Shown piece after piece: positions 1 through 7,794 of a DNA stretch of 64,000 nt (position 1 is the first letter of the stretch; the number at the start of each line of letters is the position of its first letter). The stretch comes from Diaphorobacter ruginosibacter (GTDB lineage Bacteria; Pseudomonadota; Gammaproteobacteria; Burkholderiales; Burkholderiaceae_C), in contig NZ_CP060714.1 in the NCBI RefSeq assembly GCF_014395975.1, positions 2,356,001-2,420,000 of the forward strand. The letters run 5' to 3'. The notes beneath the pieces were generated by a model. It was not told the origin of the DNA and did no database searches. It saw nothing but the letters and a program-made list of their open reading frames with translations. Both the position numbers and the translations under genes were made by a program.

Positions 1-458
1 GCCGGCTTGGTGCAGGCCTGCTGGGCCTTGTGCTGACCGTGATGGGTACTGCCGCCAGCGCGCAGGCCTACGTGAACGGTTCGGTGAGCGGCCAAATCGC
101 ACCGGGCGTCTACGGCCGCGTGGACATCGGGAACGCACCGGCGCCTGCTCTGATCTATCAGCAACCCATGCTCATTGCGCCGCCGCCTGTGGCCGTGCCT
201 GCTCCACCTGTCTATATGTACGTGCCGCCGGGACATGCCAAGCATTGGGGCAAACATTGCGCGCGCTATGGTGCCTGCGGGCAGCGCGTCTATTTCCTGA
301 GGAACCCGCCACCGCACTGGCGTGGAGGAGGCGATCGGGATCGCTGGGATCATGACCGGCGCGACCGCCACCGTCATGACCGGCACGATCGGCATGATCG
401 CGACCACTGGCGGGATCGTGATCGCGACCATGGCCATCATGGCCGTCATCGCGACTGA
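1..458 (+). CDS. Secreted D/R/H-rich protein of unknown function, 5' end cut by window edge
   Basis: The reading frame is open from base 3, so the true start lies outside the window. The first internal GTG (30) falls inside a hydrophobic stretch (GLLGLVLTVMG) followed by AASAQA and then YVNG, which reads as the end of a Sec signal peptide cut after AQA. The mature protein has a Pro-rich middle (repeated PPP/PAPP near codons 50-70), two Cys near the centre, and a tail of about 45 residues made almost only of Asp, Arg and His in DRD/HDR units. It is presumably periplasmic or surface-located. The tail could bind metal or polyanions, but I recognise no family. The secretion call is fairly safe; the function is unknown. 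Confidence 0.7.
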   Translation, partial: RLGAGLLGLVLTVMGTAASAQAYVNGSVSGQIAPGVYGRVDIGNAPAPALIYQQPMLIAPPPVAVPAPPVYMYVPPGHAKHWGKHCARYGACGQRVYFLRNPPPHWRGGGDRDRWDHDRRDRHRHDRHDRHDRDHWRDRDRDHGHHGRHRD

Positions 459-571
459 GGTTGAGGTAGATCGGGACAGGTACTACGATGGAGATTTCGT
501 GACGTGACAGGCAAGGATTTGTTCGCCTTGCCGCTGCGAATCGACCCCAACCGGGTTTAAGCTTGAGGGCC

Positions 572-1321
572 ATGGCCCACGTCACATTCTCCCCCCCATA
601 CTCGCCCGCGGATCAGGTAGCCAACCAGCTGCGTGACCGCGGGTTCGCTGTTTTGCAACCTGCCGATGTAGCCAGCTGGATCGGCTGTTCCCTCGAAGAC
701 CTGCAGAAACTGTCGGCCGCATGGAGCGACCTGCCGCCGGACGAGTTCCTCAAGGATGGCGGGCGCTACCGGCGTCGCCGGCATTCCTGCTTCGTGGTGG
801 AAGGGCTCGAATACCAGCAGGTGCCCCATCGTGCCCACTGGCAGCCCGTGGAATACAACGCGCTGCATGGCGGCATGCAGCGCTGGTTCGAGCCGATGCG
901 GGACGAGACGGTCGGCAAGCCCGTATGGGCACAGACCATGCGTGCCCTGGCGGCACTTTCACAAGCCGTAATCACCCCCGGCGCCGAACCCCAGAGTTGG
1001 CACATCGAGGCGCACCAGTTCCGCATCGATACGTCGGACGGCATCGGCCGGCCCACACCGGAAGGTGCGCACCGCGATGGCGTCGATCTGGTCGCGGTGT
1101 TCCTGGTGGACAGGCAGGACGTGAAGGGCGGCGAAACACGCATTTTCGAAGCCACGGGCCCGAATGGCCAGCGCTTCACGCTCACGGAGCCCTGGTCCGT
1201 CATGCTGCTGGATGACGCCCGCATGATCCATGAAACCACCCCCATCCAGCCGGCGGGCGAGAAGGGCTGGAGGGACACCCTGGTGGTAACCTGCCGCGCA
1301 GGCGGCTTTCAGAGCGAATGA
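572..1321 (+). CDS. 2OG-Fe(II) dioxygenase family protein (2OG-Fe_Oxy_2/BsmA-like)
   Basis: This 249-residue protein resembles the 2OG-Fe dioxygenase family that includes BsmA and free amino acid hydroxylases such as L-isoleucine dioxygenase. The expected iron triad is present: H167-x-D169 in the segment GAHRDG and a distal H220 in MIHETTP. An Arg for 2-oxoglutarate follows (R234, GWRDTL). The substrate cannot be told from sequence; a free amino acid or small acid is the family expectation. A TTG at 563 is in frame, but ATG 572 is preferred, with GAGGG at 565-569 although the spacing is short. It stands alone upstream of uspA, 140 bp away. Confidence 0.75.
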   Translation: MAHVTFSPPYSPADQVANQLRDRGFAVLQPADVASWIGCSLEDLQKLSAAWSDLPPDEFLKDGGRYRRRRHSCFVVEGLEYQQVPHRAHWQPVEYNALHGGMQRWFEPMRDETVGKPVWAQTMRALAALSQAVITPGAEPQSWHIEAHQFRIDTSDGIGRPTPEGAHRDGVDLVAVFLVDRQDVKGGETRIFEATGPNGQRFTLTEPWSVMLLDDARMIHETTPIQPAGEKGWRDTLVVTCRAGGFQSE

Positions 1322-1360
1322 TTCCGTTGGCCGGGATGCCCATGGAGGAACCATGCGTAT

Positions 1361-1374
1361 TTGATGTGCATCAA
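1361..1374 (+). promoter_or_regulatory. FNR/ANR box upstream of uspA
   Basis: TTGATGTGCATCAA is a perfect match to the FNR/ANR consensus TTGAT-N4-ATCAA. Its centre is about 94 bp upstream of the uspA start. If the regulator sits at the usual -41.5 position, transcription would begin near 1409, and a TATC-type -10 is visible around 1400-1405. This implies induction of the UspA protein under low oxygen. Confidence 0.75.
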
Positions 1375-1461
1375 GCAATATGAGAAGCTGCAGCAGCACA
1401 CTATCACTGATGTGTCGCGAGCTTCGCTTGCGTTGATCAGATCCAAAGATAAGGAGTATTC

Positions 1462-1902
1462 ATGTTCACCAATATCCTCATCCCGGTAGATGGCTCGACC
1501 ACCGCACTGTCCGCGGTTTCCAAGGCGGCAGGGCTGGCCAAGACCTATGGCAGCACTGTCACCGTGCTGTACGTGATCGATCCCTATCCCTTCACAGGCG
1601 TTGGCGCGGACTTTGCCTACGGTCAATCGCAATACCTGACAGCGGCCAGCACCGAGGCCAACACAGCGCTCGACACCGCCAAGAAGGCCCTGGAAGAGGC
1701 CGGCGTCGACAAGGTCAACGCAGTGGTGGGAGAAGGTCATGCGGTGCATGAAGGCATCATGCGTGCGGCCAAGGAAATAGGCAGTGACCTGATCGTCATG
1801 GGCTCCCACGGTCGGCGCGGCCTTGAAAAGCTGGTGCTGGGCAGTGTCACCCAGCGTGTTCTGGGCGTGGCCGATATTCCCGTGCTGGTTGTTCGGGAGT
1901 GA
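1462..1902 (+). CDS. Universal stress protein, UspA family
   Basis: A 146-residue single-domain Usp, the usual size. It starts with the hydrophobic beta strand NILIPVDGS and ends with the ATP-binding signature G-2x-G-9x-G-S (G114, G117, G127, S128), so it should belong to the nucleotide-binding branch of the family. It is cytoplasmic. ATG 1462 follows a strong AAGGAG ribosome binding site at 1451-1456. A perfect FNR box lies about 90 bp upstream and a terminator follows at 1940, so it is a monocistronic, probably oxygen-regulated gene. Usp proteins of this type help survival in stasis or anoxia. Confidence 0.93.
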   Translation: MFTNILIPVDGSTTALSAVSKAAGLAKTYGSTVTVLYVIDPYPFTGVGADFAYGQSQYLTAASTEANTALDTAKKALEEAGVDKVNAVVGEGHAVHEGIMRAAKEIGSDLIVMGSHGRRGLEKLVLGSVTQRVLGVADIPVLVVRE

Positions 1903-1939
1903 CCATCGCTGGCATGCGGCGCATGCCTTGATGAAGCAG

Positions 1940-1964
1940 AACGGCCCCTCGGGGCCGTTTTTCC
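1940..1964 (+). terminator. Rho-independent terminator of uspA
   Basis: Stem AACGGCCCC / GGGGCCGTT (1940-1948 and 1951-1959) is followed by a T run to 1962 on the plus strand. It lies between uspA and the convergent hemerythrin gene. Confidence 0.88.
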
Positions 1965-1973
1965 TGGAGGCTT

Positions 1974-2489
1974 TCAGCCTCCGAAGATGCGCGTGAGCCA
2001 GCCCTTCTTGTTCTGGCGTGCCTCGAGCTCCTGCAGCACCTCGGCCTTGATGCGGCGGGACTCCGCCGATGGGCCGGCACCTTGCTGGGCCATGCGCAGA
2101 TAGGCCTTGGCCGTATCGATGTATCCGTGGTCCTCGTTGCGGATGTGGTTGAACAGCCAGCGCGAAAGCATGCCATGCAGCTCTGCCGTGACGTCCTCTC
2201 CGGCCTCGAAGCGCGTCTGCATCTCTGCAACGCGGCGGGTGAAGAGTTCGTGCACTTTCTTGTGCGGCCCGGAGAAGAGGTAGCCCGCACTCTCCATCAG
2301 GCTTTCCTCGAACACGAAGTGCGAGATCGTGTAGTCGACCATTTCGCCGATCACATTGCCGAGCGCTTCGCGATCGTGGGTGGAGCGCAGTTCATGCAAT
2401 GTGTTGATGTATTCGACGATGCGACGATGTTGCCGGTCGATTTCATCGATACCGGTATCGAGCTCGGGTAACCAAACCAGCAAGGCCAT
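1974..2489 (-). CDS. Bacteriohemerythrin
   Basis: A 171-residue single-domain hemerythrin. All seven ligands of the non-haem di-iron site are in place: H21, H57-xxx-E61, H76-xxx-H80 and H115-xxxx-D120, so it should bind O2 reversibly. The reading frame is open for 23 more codons upstream, but ATG 2489 is chosen because GGAGAAG lies just before it and homologs begin at the MALLVW segment. The C-terminal 35 residues after the helical bundle are charged and may be a docking tail. It is convergent with the FNR-box uspA gene. Likely roles are oxygen buffering or delivery, or sensing; no signalling domain is fused. Confidence 0.92.
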   Translation of the reverse strand: MALLVWLPELDTGIDEIDRQHRRIVEYINTLHELRSTHDREALGNVIGEMVDYTISHFVFEESLMESAGYLFSGPHKKVHELFTRRVAEMQTRFEAGEDVTAELHGMLSRWLFNHIRNEDHGYIDTAKAYLRMAQQGAGPSAESRRIKAEVLQELEARQNKKGWLTRIFGG

Positions 2490-2665
2490 ATCTTCTCCAA
2501 TCTCAGTGTCTGGAGAAGTATTCCTAATCGCCGTCAAGTCCACCATGATGTAAGTCATGCCTCAGCGATGTGCGGCCCCTGCATCGCGGGCTGCCAGGGC
2601 CGCGAACAGACTGTGTTCTTCCGCGCCGGCACAAGCTACATTGGCGCGGAAGAGGTGCGCGATGA

Positions 2666-3664
2666 TTATTCGATCTTCACGCCCGAAGCCTCGACGATGC
2701 CCTTCCACTGGGTGTATTCGGTGCTCAGCAGCTTGCCGAAATCGGCTGGCGACATGGCGAGCGGCTCCGCGCCCTGGGCGTGGATGGCAGCCTTCATTTC
2801 GGGGGTGGCCAGCAGCTTGTTGATCTCGGTGTTGAGGGTGGTGACCACATTGGCGGGCGTGCCAGCCGGAGCCATCACGCCATACCAGGTGCTCACGTCA
2901 AAGCCCTTGTAACCCGACTCGGCGATCGTCGGCACGTCGGGCAGCGACGAGCTGCGCTTGGCGGACGTGACGGCGAGCGGGCGCAGCTTGCCTGCCTGGA
3001 TCTGGGCCATGGCGGACGGAACCGACGACACCAGAAGGTCCACATTGCCGGCCAGCGCATCCATCATCGCGGGGTTGGAACCCTTGTAGGGGACGTGGCT
3101 CAGCTTGATGCCGGCAGCCTTCTCGAACAGGTCGCCGGCCAGATGGATCGATGTGCCGTTGCCTGGCGAGCCATAGGTCACGGACCCGGGATTGGCCTTG
3201 GCTGCGGCCACGACATCGGCCAGGGTCTTGTACTTGGAGTTGGCGGACGTGGCGATGATCACGGGCGTGTAGGCCACGTGCGCAACGGCGGTCAGGTCCT
3301 TGGTGGGATTCCAGGGCAGGTTCTTGTAGAGCCACGGGCCGATGACCAGGTTGTCCTTCTGGCCCATGACGATGTCGTAGCCCGTGGGCTGTGCCTTGAC
3401 GACTTCACCGATGCCGATGGTTCCACCCGCGCCGGGCTTGTTGTCGGCCACCACGGTCCACTTGTTGGTCTTGCCCAGTTCGTTGGCGACGAGGCGCGCG
3501 AGGATGTCCGTGCCGCCGCCCGGAGGGAAGGGGATCACCAGGCGCACGGGCTTGGTGGGGTAGTTCGCGGCCGGGGCGGTCTGGGCGTGGGCGGCGTTGC
3601 CCAGGGCAAGTGCGGCGTATGCGGCAACGGCGGTTGTGATAGTGAATGTACGGCGCATCATCAT
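2666..3664 (-). CDS. Tripartite tricarboxylate transporter substrate-binding protein (Bug/TctC family)
   Basis: A 332-residue periplasmic binding protein of the Bug family, which is greatly expanded in Burkholderiales. It has a Sec signal peptide ending near AHA-Q, then the family segments YPTKPVRLVIPFPPGG near the mature N-terminus, a GxGGTIG loop and the VPYKG segment. Such proteins bind carboxylates or other small acids and are often orphaned from the TctA/TctB membrane parts, as here. ATG 3664 is the first of three Met codons in a row, with GGAGAG upstream. It lies downstream of bktB in the same direction but is separated by a strong terminator, so it is probably its own unit. The ligand is unknown. 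Confidence 0.93.
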   Translation of the reverse strand: MMMRRTFTITTAVAAYAALALGNAAHAQTAPAANYPTKPVRLVIPFPPGGGTDILARLVANELGKTNKWTVVADNKPGAGGTIGIGEVVKAQPTGYDIVMGQKDNLVIGPWLYKNLPWNPTKDLTAVAHVAYTPVIIATSANSKYKTLADVVAAAKANPGSVTYGSPGNGTSIHLAGDLFEKAAGIKLSHVPYKGSNPAMMDALAGNVDLLVSSVPSAMAQIQAGKLRPLAVTSAKRSSSLPDVPTIAESGYKGFDVSTWYGVMAPAGTPANVVTTLNTEINKLLATPEMKAAIHAQGAEPLAMSPADFGKLLSTEYTQWKGIVEASGVKIE

Positions 3665-3690
3665 GATGTGAAAGTCTCTCCTGCAGATGG

Positions 3691-3724
3691 AAAAAGGCCC
3701 CGTCTGGCAAGCCAGTGGGGCCTT
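3691..3724 (-). terminator. Terminator downstream of bktB
   Basis: Two nested stems, AAGGCCCC/GGGGCCTT outside and CTGGC/GCCAG inside, are followed on the minus strand by five T. It separates bktB from the Bug gene. Confidence 0.88.
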
Positions 3725-3838
3725 GTTGTGGGACACCATCGCGGATATTAGCGCGTGTTGGGCATCTGTCGTACCCGTGCTATCCACAGTCCGGCGTCGA
3801 TGCCTTCCGTTGTTGCGCCCCTGGTGGGGCGCTTCGCA

Positions 3839-5023
3839 TCACAGGCGCTCGAAGATGGCGGCAATGCCTTGGCCGCCGCCAATGCACATCGTCACCAGAG
3901 CGTACTTGCCCTTGATGCGCTCCAGTTCGTGCAGCGCCTTCACGGTGATCACGGCACCGGTCGCGCCGATGGGGTGGCCCAGCGAGATTCCGGAGCCGTT
4001 CGGGTTCACCTTGGCAGGATCGAGACCCAGATCGCGTGTCACCGCGCAGGCCTGGGCGGCAAAGGCTTCGTTGGCTTCGATCACGTCCAGATCGTTGACG
4101 CTCAGCCCCGCCTTTTCCAGCGCCAGCTTGGTGGCTGGCACGGGGCCGATGCCCATGTACTTCGGATCTACACCGGCATGGGCGTAGGCCACCAGGCGAG
4201 CCATGGGCTTGAGGCCACGGGCCTGCGCAGCCTTGGAGTCCATCAGCACGACTGCTGCTGCGGCGTCGTTGATGCCGGACGCATTGCCCGCAGTGACGGT
4301 GCCGTTTTCCTTCAGGAACACGGGCTTGAGCTTGGCCATGTCGGCCGTGGTGGCTCCTGCGCGGAAATGCTCGTCGGTCGCGTACTGCACATCACCCTTC
4401 TTGGACTTGAGGGTGACGGGCACGATCTGGTCCTTGAAATAGCCCGCTGCCGTGGCGCGCTCGGCACGGTTGTGGCTTTCGACGGCCAGGTTGTCCTGGT
4501 CTTCGCGGGTGATGCCCCACTTGGCGGCGATGTTCTCGGCCGTCACACCCATGTGGATGTTGTGGAACGGGTCATGCAGCGCGCCGATCATCATGTCGAT
4601 CATCTTGAAGTCACCCATGCGTGCACCCCAGCGGCTGGTGAGCGATGCATACGGCGCACGGCTCATGTTCTCCGCGCCTGCGCCGATGGCGATGTCTGTA
4701 TCGCCCAAAAGGATGGACTGGCTTGCGCTCACGATGGCCTGCAGGCCCGAGCCGCACAGGCGGTTCACGTTGTAGGCCGGCGTACCTTCACCGCAGCCGC
4801 CATTGATTGCCGCCACGCGCGAGAGATACATGTCCTTGGGTTCGGTATTGACCACATGGCCGAACACGACGTGACCCACGTCCTTGCCCTCGACGTTCGC
4901 ACGGGCCAGCGATTCGCGCACCACGGTCGCGCCGAGTTCGGTGGGGGGAACATCCTTGAGGCTGCCGCCAAAGGTGCCAATGGCGGTGCGGACGGCGCTG
5001 ACAACAACTACTTCACGGGACAT
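3839..5023 (-). CDS. bktB: Beta-ketothiolase (BktB-like acetyl-CoA acyltransferase)
   Basis: A 394-residue thiolase II. It carries the acyl-acceptor Cys C90 (NRLCGSG), the HPIGATG loop with H350 and the second active-site Cys C380 (MCIGGG). Overall it closely resembles BktB of Cupriavidus, including the start REVVVVS..RTAIGTFGGSLKD. BktB condenses acetyl-CoA with acetyl- or propionyl-CoA for PHA precursors and also cleaves 3-ketoacyl-CoAs, so a catabolic role is equally possible. ATG 5023 has AGGAGA six bases upstream. It is monocistronic, ends at a terminator, and has a perfect palindrome about 100 bp upstream that may bind a repressor. No phaC or phaB is in this window. Confidence 0.92.
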   Translation of the reverse strand: MSREVVVVSAVRTAIGTFGGSLKDVPPTELGATVVRESLARANVEGKDVGHVVFGHVVNTEPKDMYLSRVAAINGGCGEGTPAYNVNRLCGSGLQAIVSASQSILLGDTDIAIGAGAENMSRAPYASLTSRWGARMGDFKMIDMMIGALHDPFHNIHMGVTAENIAAKWGITREDQDNLAVESHNRAERATAAGYFKDQIVPVTLKSKKGDVQYATDEHFRAGATTADMAKLKPVFLKENGTVTAGNASGINDAAAAVVLMDSKAAQARGLKPMARLVAYAHAGVDPKYMGIGPVPATKLALEKAGLSVNDLDVIEANEAFAAQACAVTRDLGLDPAKVNPNGSGISLGHPIGATGAVITVKALHELERIKGKYALVTMCIGGGQGIAAIFERL

Positions 5024-5118
5024 GCGGGTCTCCTGATCGAGATTTCAGTTGGAAATGATGGGAAGAAGTGATCACCCGGCCTCGCCCGGCCGCCGCGATG
5101 GCGTTCACGAGCGAAACC

Positions 5119-5136
5119 ACGTATTCAGATACGTAT
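5119..5136. promoter_or_regulatory. Palindromic operator candidate upstream of bktB
   Basis: ACGTATTCAGATACGT (5119-5134) is a perfect 6+4+6 inverted repeat, and its right half continues into the 8-bp palindrome ATACGTAT (5129-5136). It lies 96-113 bp upstream of the bktB start and just past the stop of the SDR gene. The size and symmetry suit a TetR- or GntR-type repressor. The regulator is unknown. Confidence 0.5.
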
Positions 5137-5152
5137 TGTGCAGTGCATCATT

Positions 5153-5914
5153 TCACGCGTCACGCACATCCGCGACAGGGTTTGTACCGAAGTCCTCTCT
5201 TTTGATGTAAGCGATCACGCGGGCGGCGGCGTCGGCAGGCGAGGTGAGTTTGCTGTCCGATTTCATGCTCTGGAAGTTCGCGATGTCCGGGAAATCGGTG
5301 GGGTCCGCGCTGCGCAACTGCACCTGCATGTCGGTGTCGATCACGCCCGGAGCGAGCGAGCACAGCCTGGCGCCATTGGCGCGCTGCGCCTCCTCGAGCG
5401 CCACGCATCGCGTGAACAGGTCCATGCCTGCCTTGGCGGAGCAATAGGCGGCCTGCGATGCCATGGGGCGGCGGCCCAGGCCCGATGAAATGTTCAGCAC
5501 CTTGCGCGGACAGTTCCAGCTCTCGGTGGCGGCGAGAAAGGCACCGGTCAGCGCCATGGGCGCCTCCAGCCCGACACGCATCGCGTTCTGGAGGTCCAAT
5601 GCCGAGACCTGGCCGATGGGCGCGATGCGCGGGATCACGCCTGCGTTGTTGATCAGCGTGATGCTGGCCCAGTCATCGGGATTGAGCGAGGAGAGCAGGG
5701 TATTCAGGCGCCGTGCGGCCTCGGCGGTATCGGAGAGGTCCTGCTCCCATTGCTGCAACTGCTCGGTGCCTGTGGCGGCCTGCGCGAGCGCCTCGCTGGT
5801 CTTGCGTGCAATGCTGACCAGCACATGGCCTTCCTGCAGCAGTTGCTGTCCGATGGCGAGGCCCATGCCGCGCGAGCCGCCAGTGAGAATGGTGAGGTGT
5901 TGGGTGGTGTTCAT
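5153..5914 (-). CDS. SDR family NAD(P)-dependent oxidoreductase
   Basis: A 253-residue classical short-chain dehydrogenase/reductase. The Rossmann motif TGGSRGMG is at residues 11-18, NNAG at 89-92, the catalytic Ser at 143-144, and Y157-xxx-K161 in YCSAK. The closest resemblance I recognise is to the sepiapterin/benzil reductase branch, but the substrate is not predictable. It lies upstream of bktB in the same direction with 129 bp between them. That gap contains a palindrome, so separate control is likely. The ribosome binding site before ATG 5914 is weak. Confidence 0.88.
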   Translation of the reverse strand: MNTTQHLTILTGGSRGMGLAIGQQLLQEGHVLVSIARKTSEALAQAATGTEQLQQWEQDLSDTAEAARRLNTLLSSLNPDDWASITLINNAGVIPRIAPIGQVSALDLQNAMRVGLEAPMALTGAFLAATESWNCPRKVLNISSGLGRRPMASQAAYCSAKAGMDLFTRCVALEEAQRANGARLCSLAPGVIDTDMQVQLRSADPTDFPDIANFQSMKSDSKLTSPADAAARVIAYIKREDFGTNPVADVRDA

Positions 5915-6023
5915 CAGCCCATCTTACGGGAACGCGGGCAACAACAAGAGGTTCATTCCGGAATGTCTAGGCCAACGAGCCCCTGTGACCAGTACATGCC
6001 TTGCGCGGCCTTTGAGACCGAGA

Positions 6024-6154
6024 CGAAGCCTGTGGCTTCGATGGGTTATTCGTGCCGAGGCGCCGATACGGGGCTTGATCCTTCGTTGCACCTCCTTGCC
6101 TACCGAAAGGTATGTCTGCGTCGGCGACGCCTCGTCTCAAGCCCCGTCTCGGCG
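6024..6154. repeat. Multi-hairpin intergenic element with an 18-bp inverted repeat
   Basis: The 399-bp space between the SDR and livF holds a highly structured stretch. The arms 6061-6078 and 6137-6154 are complementary at 17 of 18 positions (CGCCGATACGGGGCTTGA on the left). Inside are TACC-GAAA-GGTA (6101-6112) and GCGTC-GGC-GACGC (6118-6130). Just outside is CGAAGCC-TGT-GGCTTCG (6024-6040). No convincing gene overlaps it. It looks like a dispersed repeat of Comamonadaceae or a structured RNA; I cannot count copies elsewhere. Confidence 0.6.
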
Positions 6155-6242
6155 TTGTGGTTGGTGATTCGAGCGCCTTGACCACTTTGGAGGCCCGCTG
6201 CCTGACACTCCGAATACCGCGCGCTCCCCATTCGCGAGGCAC

Positions 6243-6282
6243 AAAAAAATCGCGCGGCTTGAAATTCAAGCCGCGCGATTTT
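6243..6282 (-). terminator. Terminator of the liv operon
   Basis: A perfect 18-bp inverted repeat around GAAATTC (6246-6263 and 6265-6282), built on CGCGCGGCTT, ends on the minus strand in seven T. It sits 31 bp downstream of the livF stop. Confidence 0.93.
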
Positions 6283-6313
6283 GTGAGTCGATCGATATTG
6301 ATCGGGATGCCTG

Positions 6314-7030
6314 TCAGGCGCCCAGGTAGGCCTTTCGCACGTCCGCGTTGGTCAGCAGGGCCTGGCCGGAGTCCTCCAGTACGACCTTGCCTGTTTCCAG
6401 CACATAGCCGCGGTCGGCGATCTGCAGGGCGCGATTGGCGTTCTGCTCTACGAGGAACACGGTCACGCCGTTGGCGCGGATGGTCTGGATGATCTCGAAG
6501 ATCTGCGCAATGATCAGCGGGGCAAGTCCGAGCGTCGGCTCGTCGAGCAGCAGCAGGCGGGGCTTGCTCATGAGGGCGCGCCCGATGGCCAGCATCTGCT
6601 GCTCGCCGCCGGACATGGTGCCCGATCGCTGGCTCGCGCGTTCACGCAGTCGAGGGAACAGCTTGAAGACATGCTCGATGCCGTCGGCGATCTCGGACTT
6701 GTTCAGGAAGAATCCTCCCATCTTGAGGTTTTCCTCGACGGTCAGGTCCTTGAACACGCGGCGGCCCTCGGGTGAGACGGCGATGCCGCGGCGCATGATG
6801 TGATGCGTCGACAGCTGGGTGATGTCCTCGCCCTCGAACAGGATGCGACCGCCGCTTGCGCGCGGGTTGCCGCAGACGGTCATCAGCAGCGAGGTCTTGC
6901 CCGCGCCATTGCTGCCGATCAGCGTGACGATCTCGCCCTGGTTGACGTGCAGGCTGACCTTGTTGACCGCACAGATCGCGCCGTAGTGGGTGGAGACCTG
7001 CTCCAGTTGCAACATGTGTTTTGCACTCAT
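6314..7030 (-). CDS. livF: Branched-chain amino acid ABC transporter, ATP-binding protein LivF
   Basis: A 238-residue ATPase of the LivF type: Walker A GSNGAGKT at 39-46, signature MSGGEQQ, Walker B LLLLDEPTLGLAP and the switch His region VEQN. With LivG it powers import through LivH/LivM at the inner membrane. The frame is open far upstream inside livG, but ATG 7030 is the real start: it forms a TGATG overlap with the livG stop, showing translational coupling. It is the last gene of the operon and is followed by a strong terminator. Homologs bind ADP/ATP as a dimer with LivG. Confidence 0.95.
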   Translation of the reverse strand: MSAKHMLQLEQVSTHYGAICAVNKVSLHVNQGEIVTLIGSNGAGKTSLLMTVCGNPRASGGRILFEGEDITQLSTHHIMRRGIAVSPEGRRVFKDLTVEENLKMGGFFLNKSEIADGIEHVFKLFPRLRERASQRSGTMSGGEQQMLAIGRALMSKPRLLLLDEPTLGLAPLIIAQIFEIIQTIRANGVTVFLVEQNANRALQIADRGYVLETGKVVLEDSGQALLTNADVRKAYLGA

Positions 7031-7794
7031 CAGGCTTCTCCCAGATAGGCCTTGATGACCCGCTCGTTGTTGCGCACCTCCTCGGGCGTTCCCATGGCGA
7101 TCGGCTTGCCGTATTCCATGCACAGAATGCGCTCGGACACGCCCATCACGAGACCCATGTCGTGCTCGATCAGGAGCACGGTCACGTCGAACTCGGCGCG
7201 CAGGCGGTCGATCAGGTGCTGCAGCTCGACCTTCTCCTGCGGATTGAGACCTGCGGCGGGCTCGTCCAGCATCAGCAGCTTGGGCTGGGTGATCATGCAG
7301 CGTGCAATTTCCAGCCGACGCTGGTGACCATAGGCCAGGTTGCCGGCCTCGCGATTGGCGAATTCGGCAATGCCCATGAAGTGCAGCCACTTCATTGCGT
7401 TCTCGACGGCCAGGCGCTCGCTTGCGCGATAGCCCTTGGTGTTGAACAGTCCCCCCAGCACGGACTTGCTGGTGCGGCTGTGCTGCGCGACCAGCAGGTT
7501 CTCGAGTGCCGTCATGCTCTTGAACAGGCGCACGTTCTGGAAGGTGCGCACGACGCCGCGCTGCGCGACGCTGTGGCTGCCCAGGCCCGCGATCGAAGCG
7601 CCCTCGAGCGTGATCACGCCCGTGGTGGGCTTGTAGAAGCCGCTGATGCAGTTGAACACCGTGGTCTTGCCGGCACCGTTGGGGCCAATGATGGCGAAGA
7701 TTTCCTTGGGCTTGATGGCCAGTTGCACCCCATCGACGGCCAGAAGGCCGCCGAAGCGCATGCTCAGGTCCTTGACTTCAAGTAGATGGCTCAT
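7030..7794 (-). CDS. livG: Branched-chain amino acid ABC transporter, ATP-binding protein LivG
   Basis: A 254-residue ATPase of the LivG type: Walker A GPNGAGKT at 37-44, a signature region AYGHQRRLEIAR (LSxGQ replaced by AYGHQ, which is normal in LivG) and Walker B LLMLDEPAAGLNP. It ends in KAYLGEA, the usual LivG C-terminus. ATG 7794 overlaps the livM stop by four bases (ATGA) and its own stop overlaps livF, so the operon is tightly coupled. It acts at the inner face of the cytoplasmic membrane. Confidence 0.95.
   Translation of the reverse strand: MSHLLEVKDLSMRFGGLLAVDGVQLAIKPKEIFAIIGPNGAGKTTVFNCISGFYKPTTGVITLEGASIAGLGSHSVAQRGVVRTFQNVRLFKSMTALENLLVAQHSRTSKSVLGGLFNTKGYRASERLAVENAMKWLHFMGIAEFANREAGNLAYGHQRRLEIARCMITQPKLLMLDEPAAGLNPQEKVELQHLIDRLRAEFDVTVLLIEHDMGLVMGVSERILCMEYGKPIAMGTPEEVRNNERVIKAYLGEA

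Noticed and set aside
322..507. A small hydrophobic open frame overlapping the D/R/H-rich tail
   Set aside because: It is the shifted reading of the repeated GAC/CGG/CAT codons; the frame with the signal peptide and stop at 458 is the convincing one.
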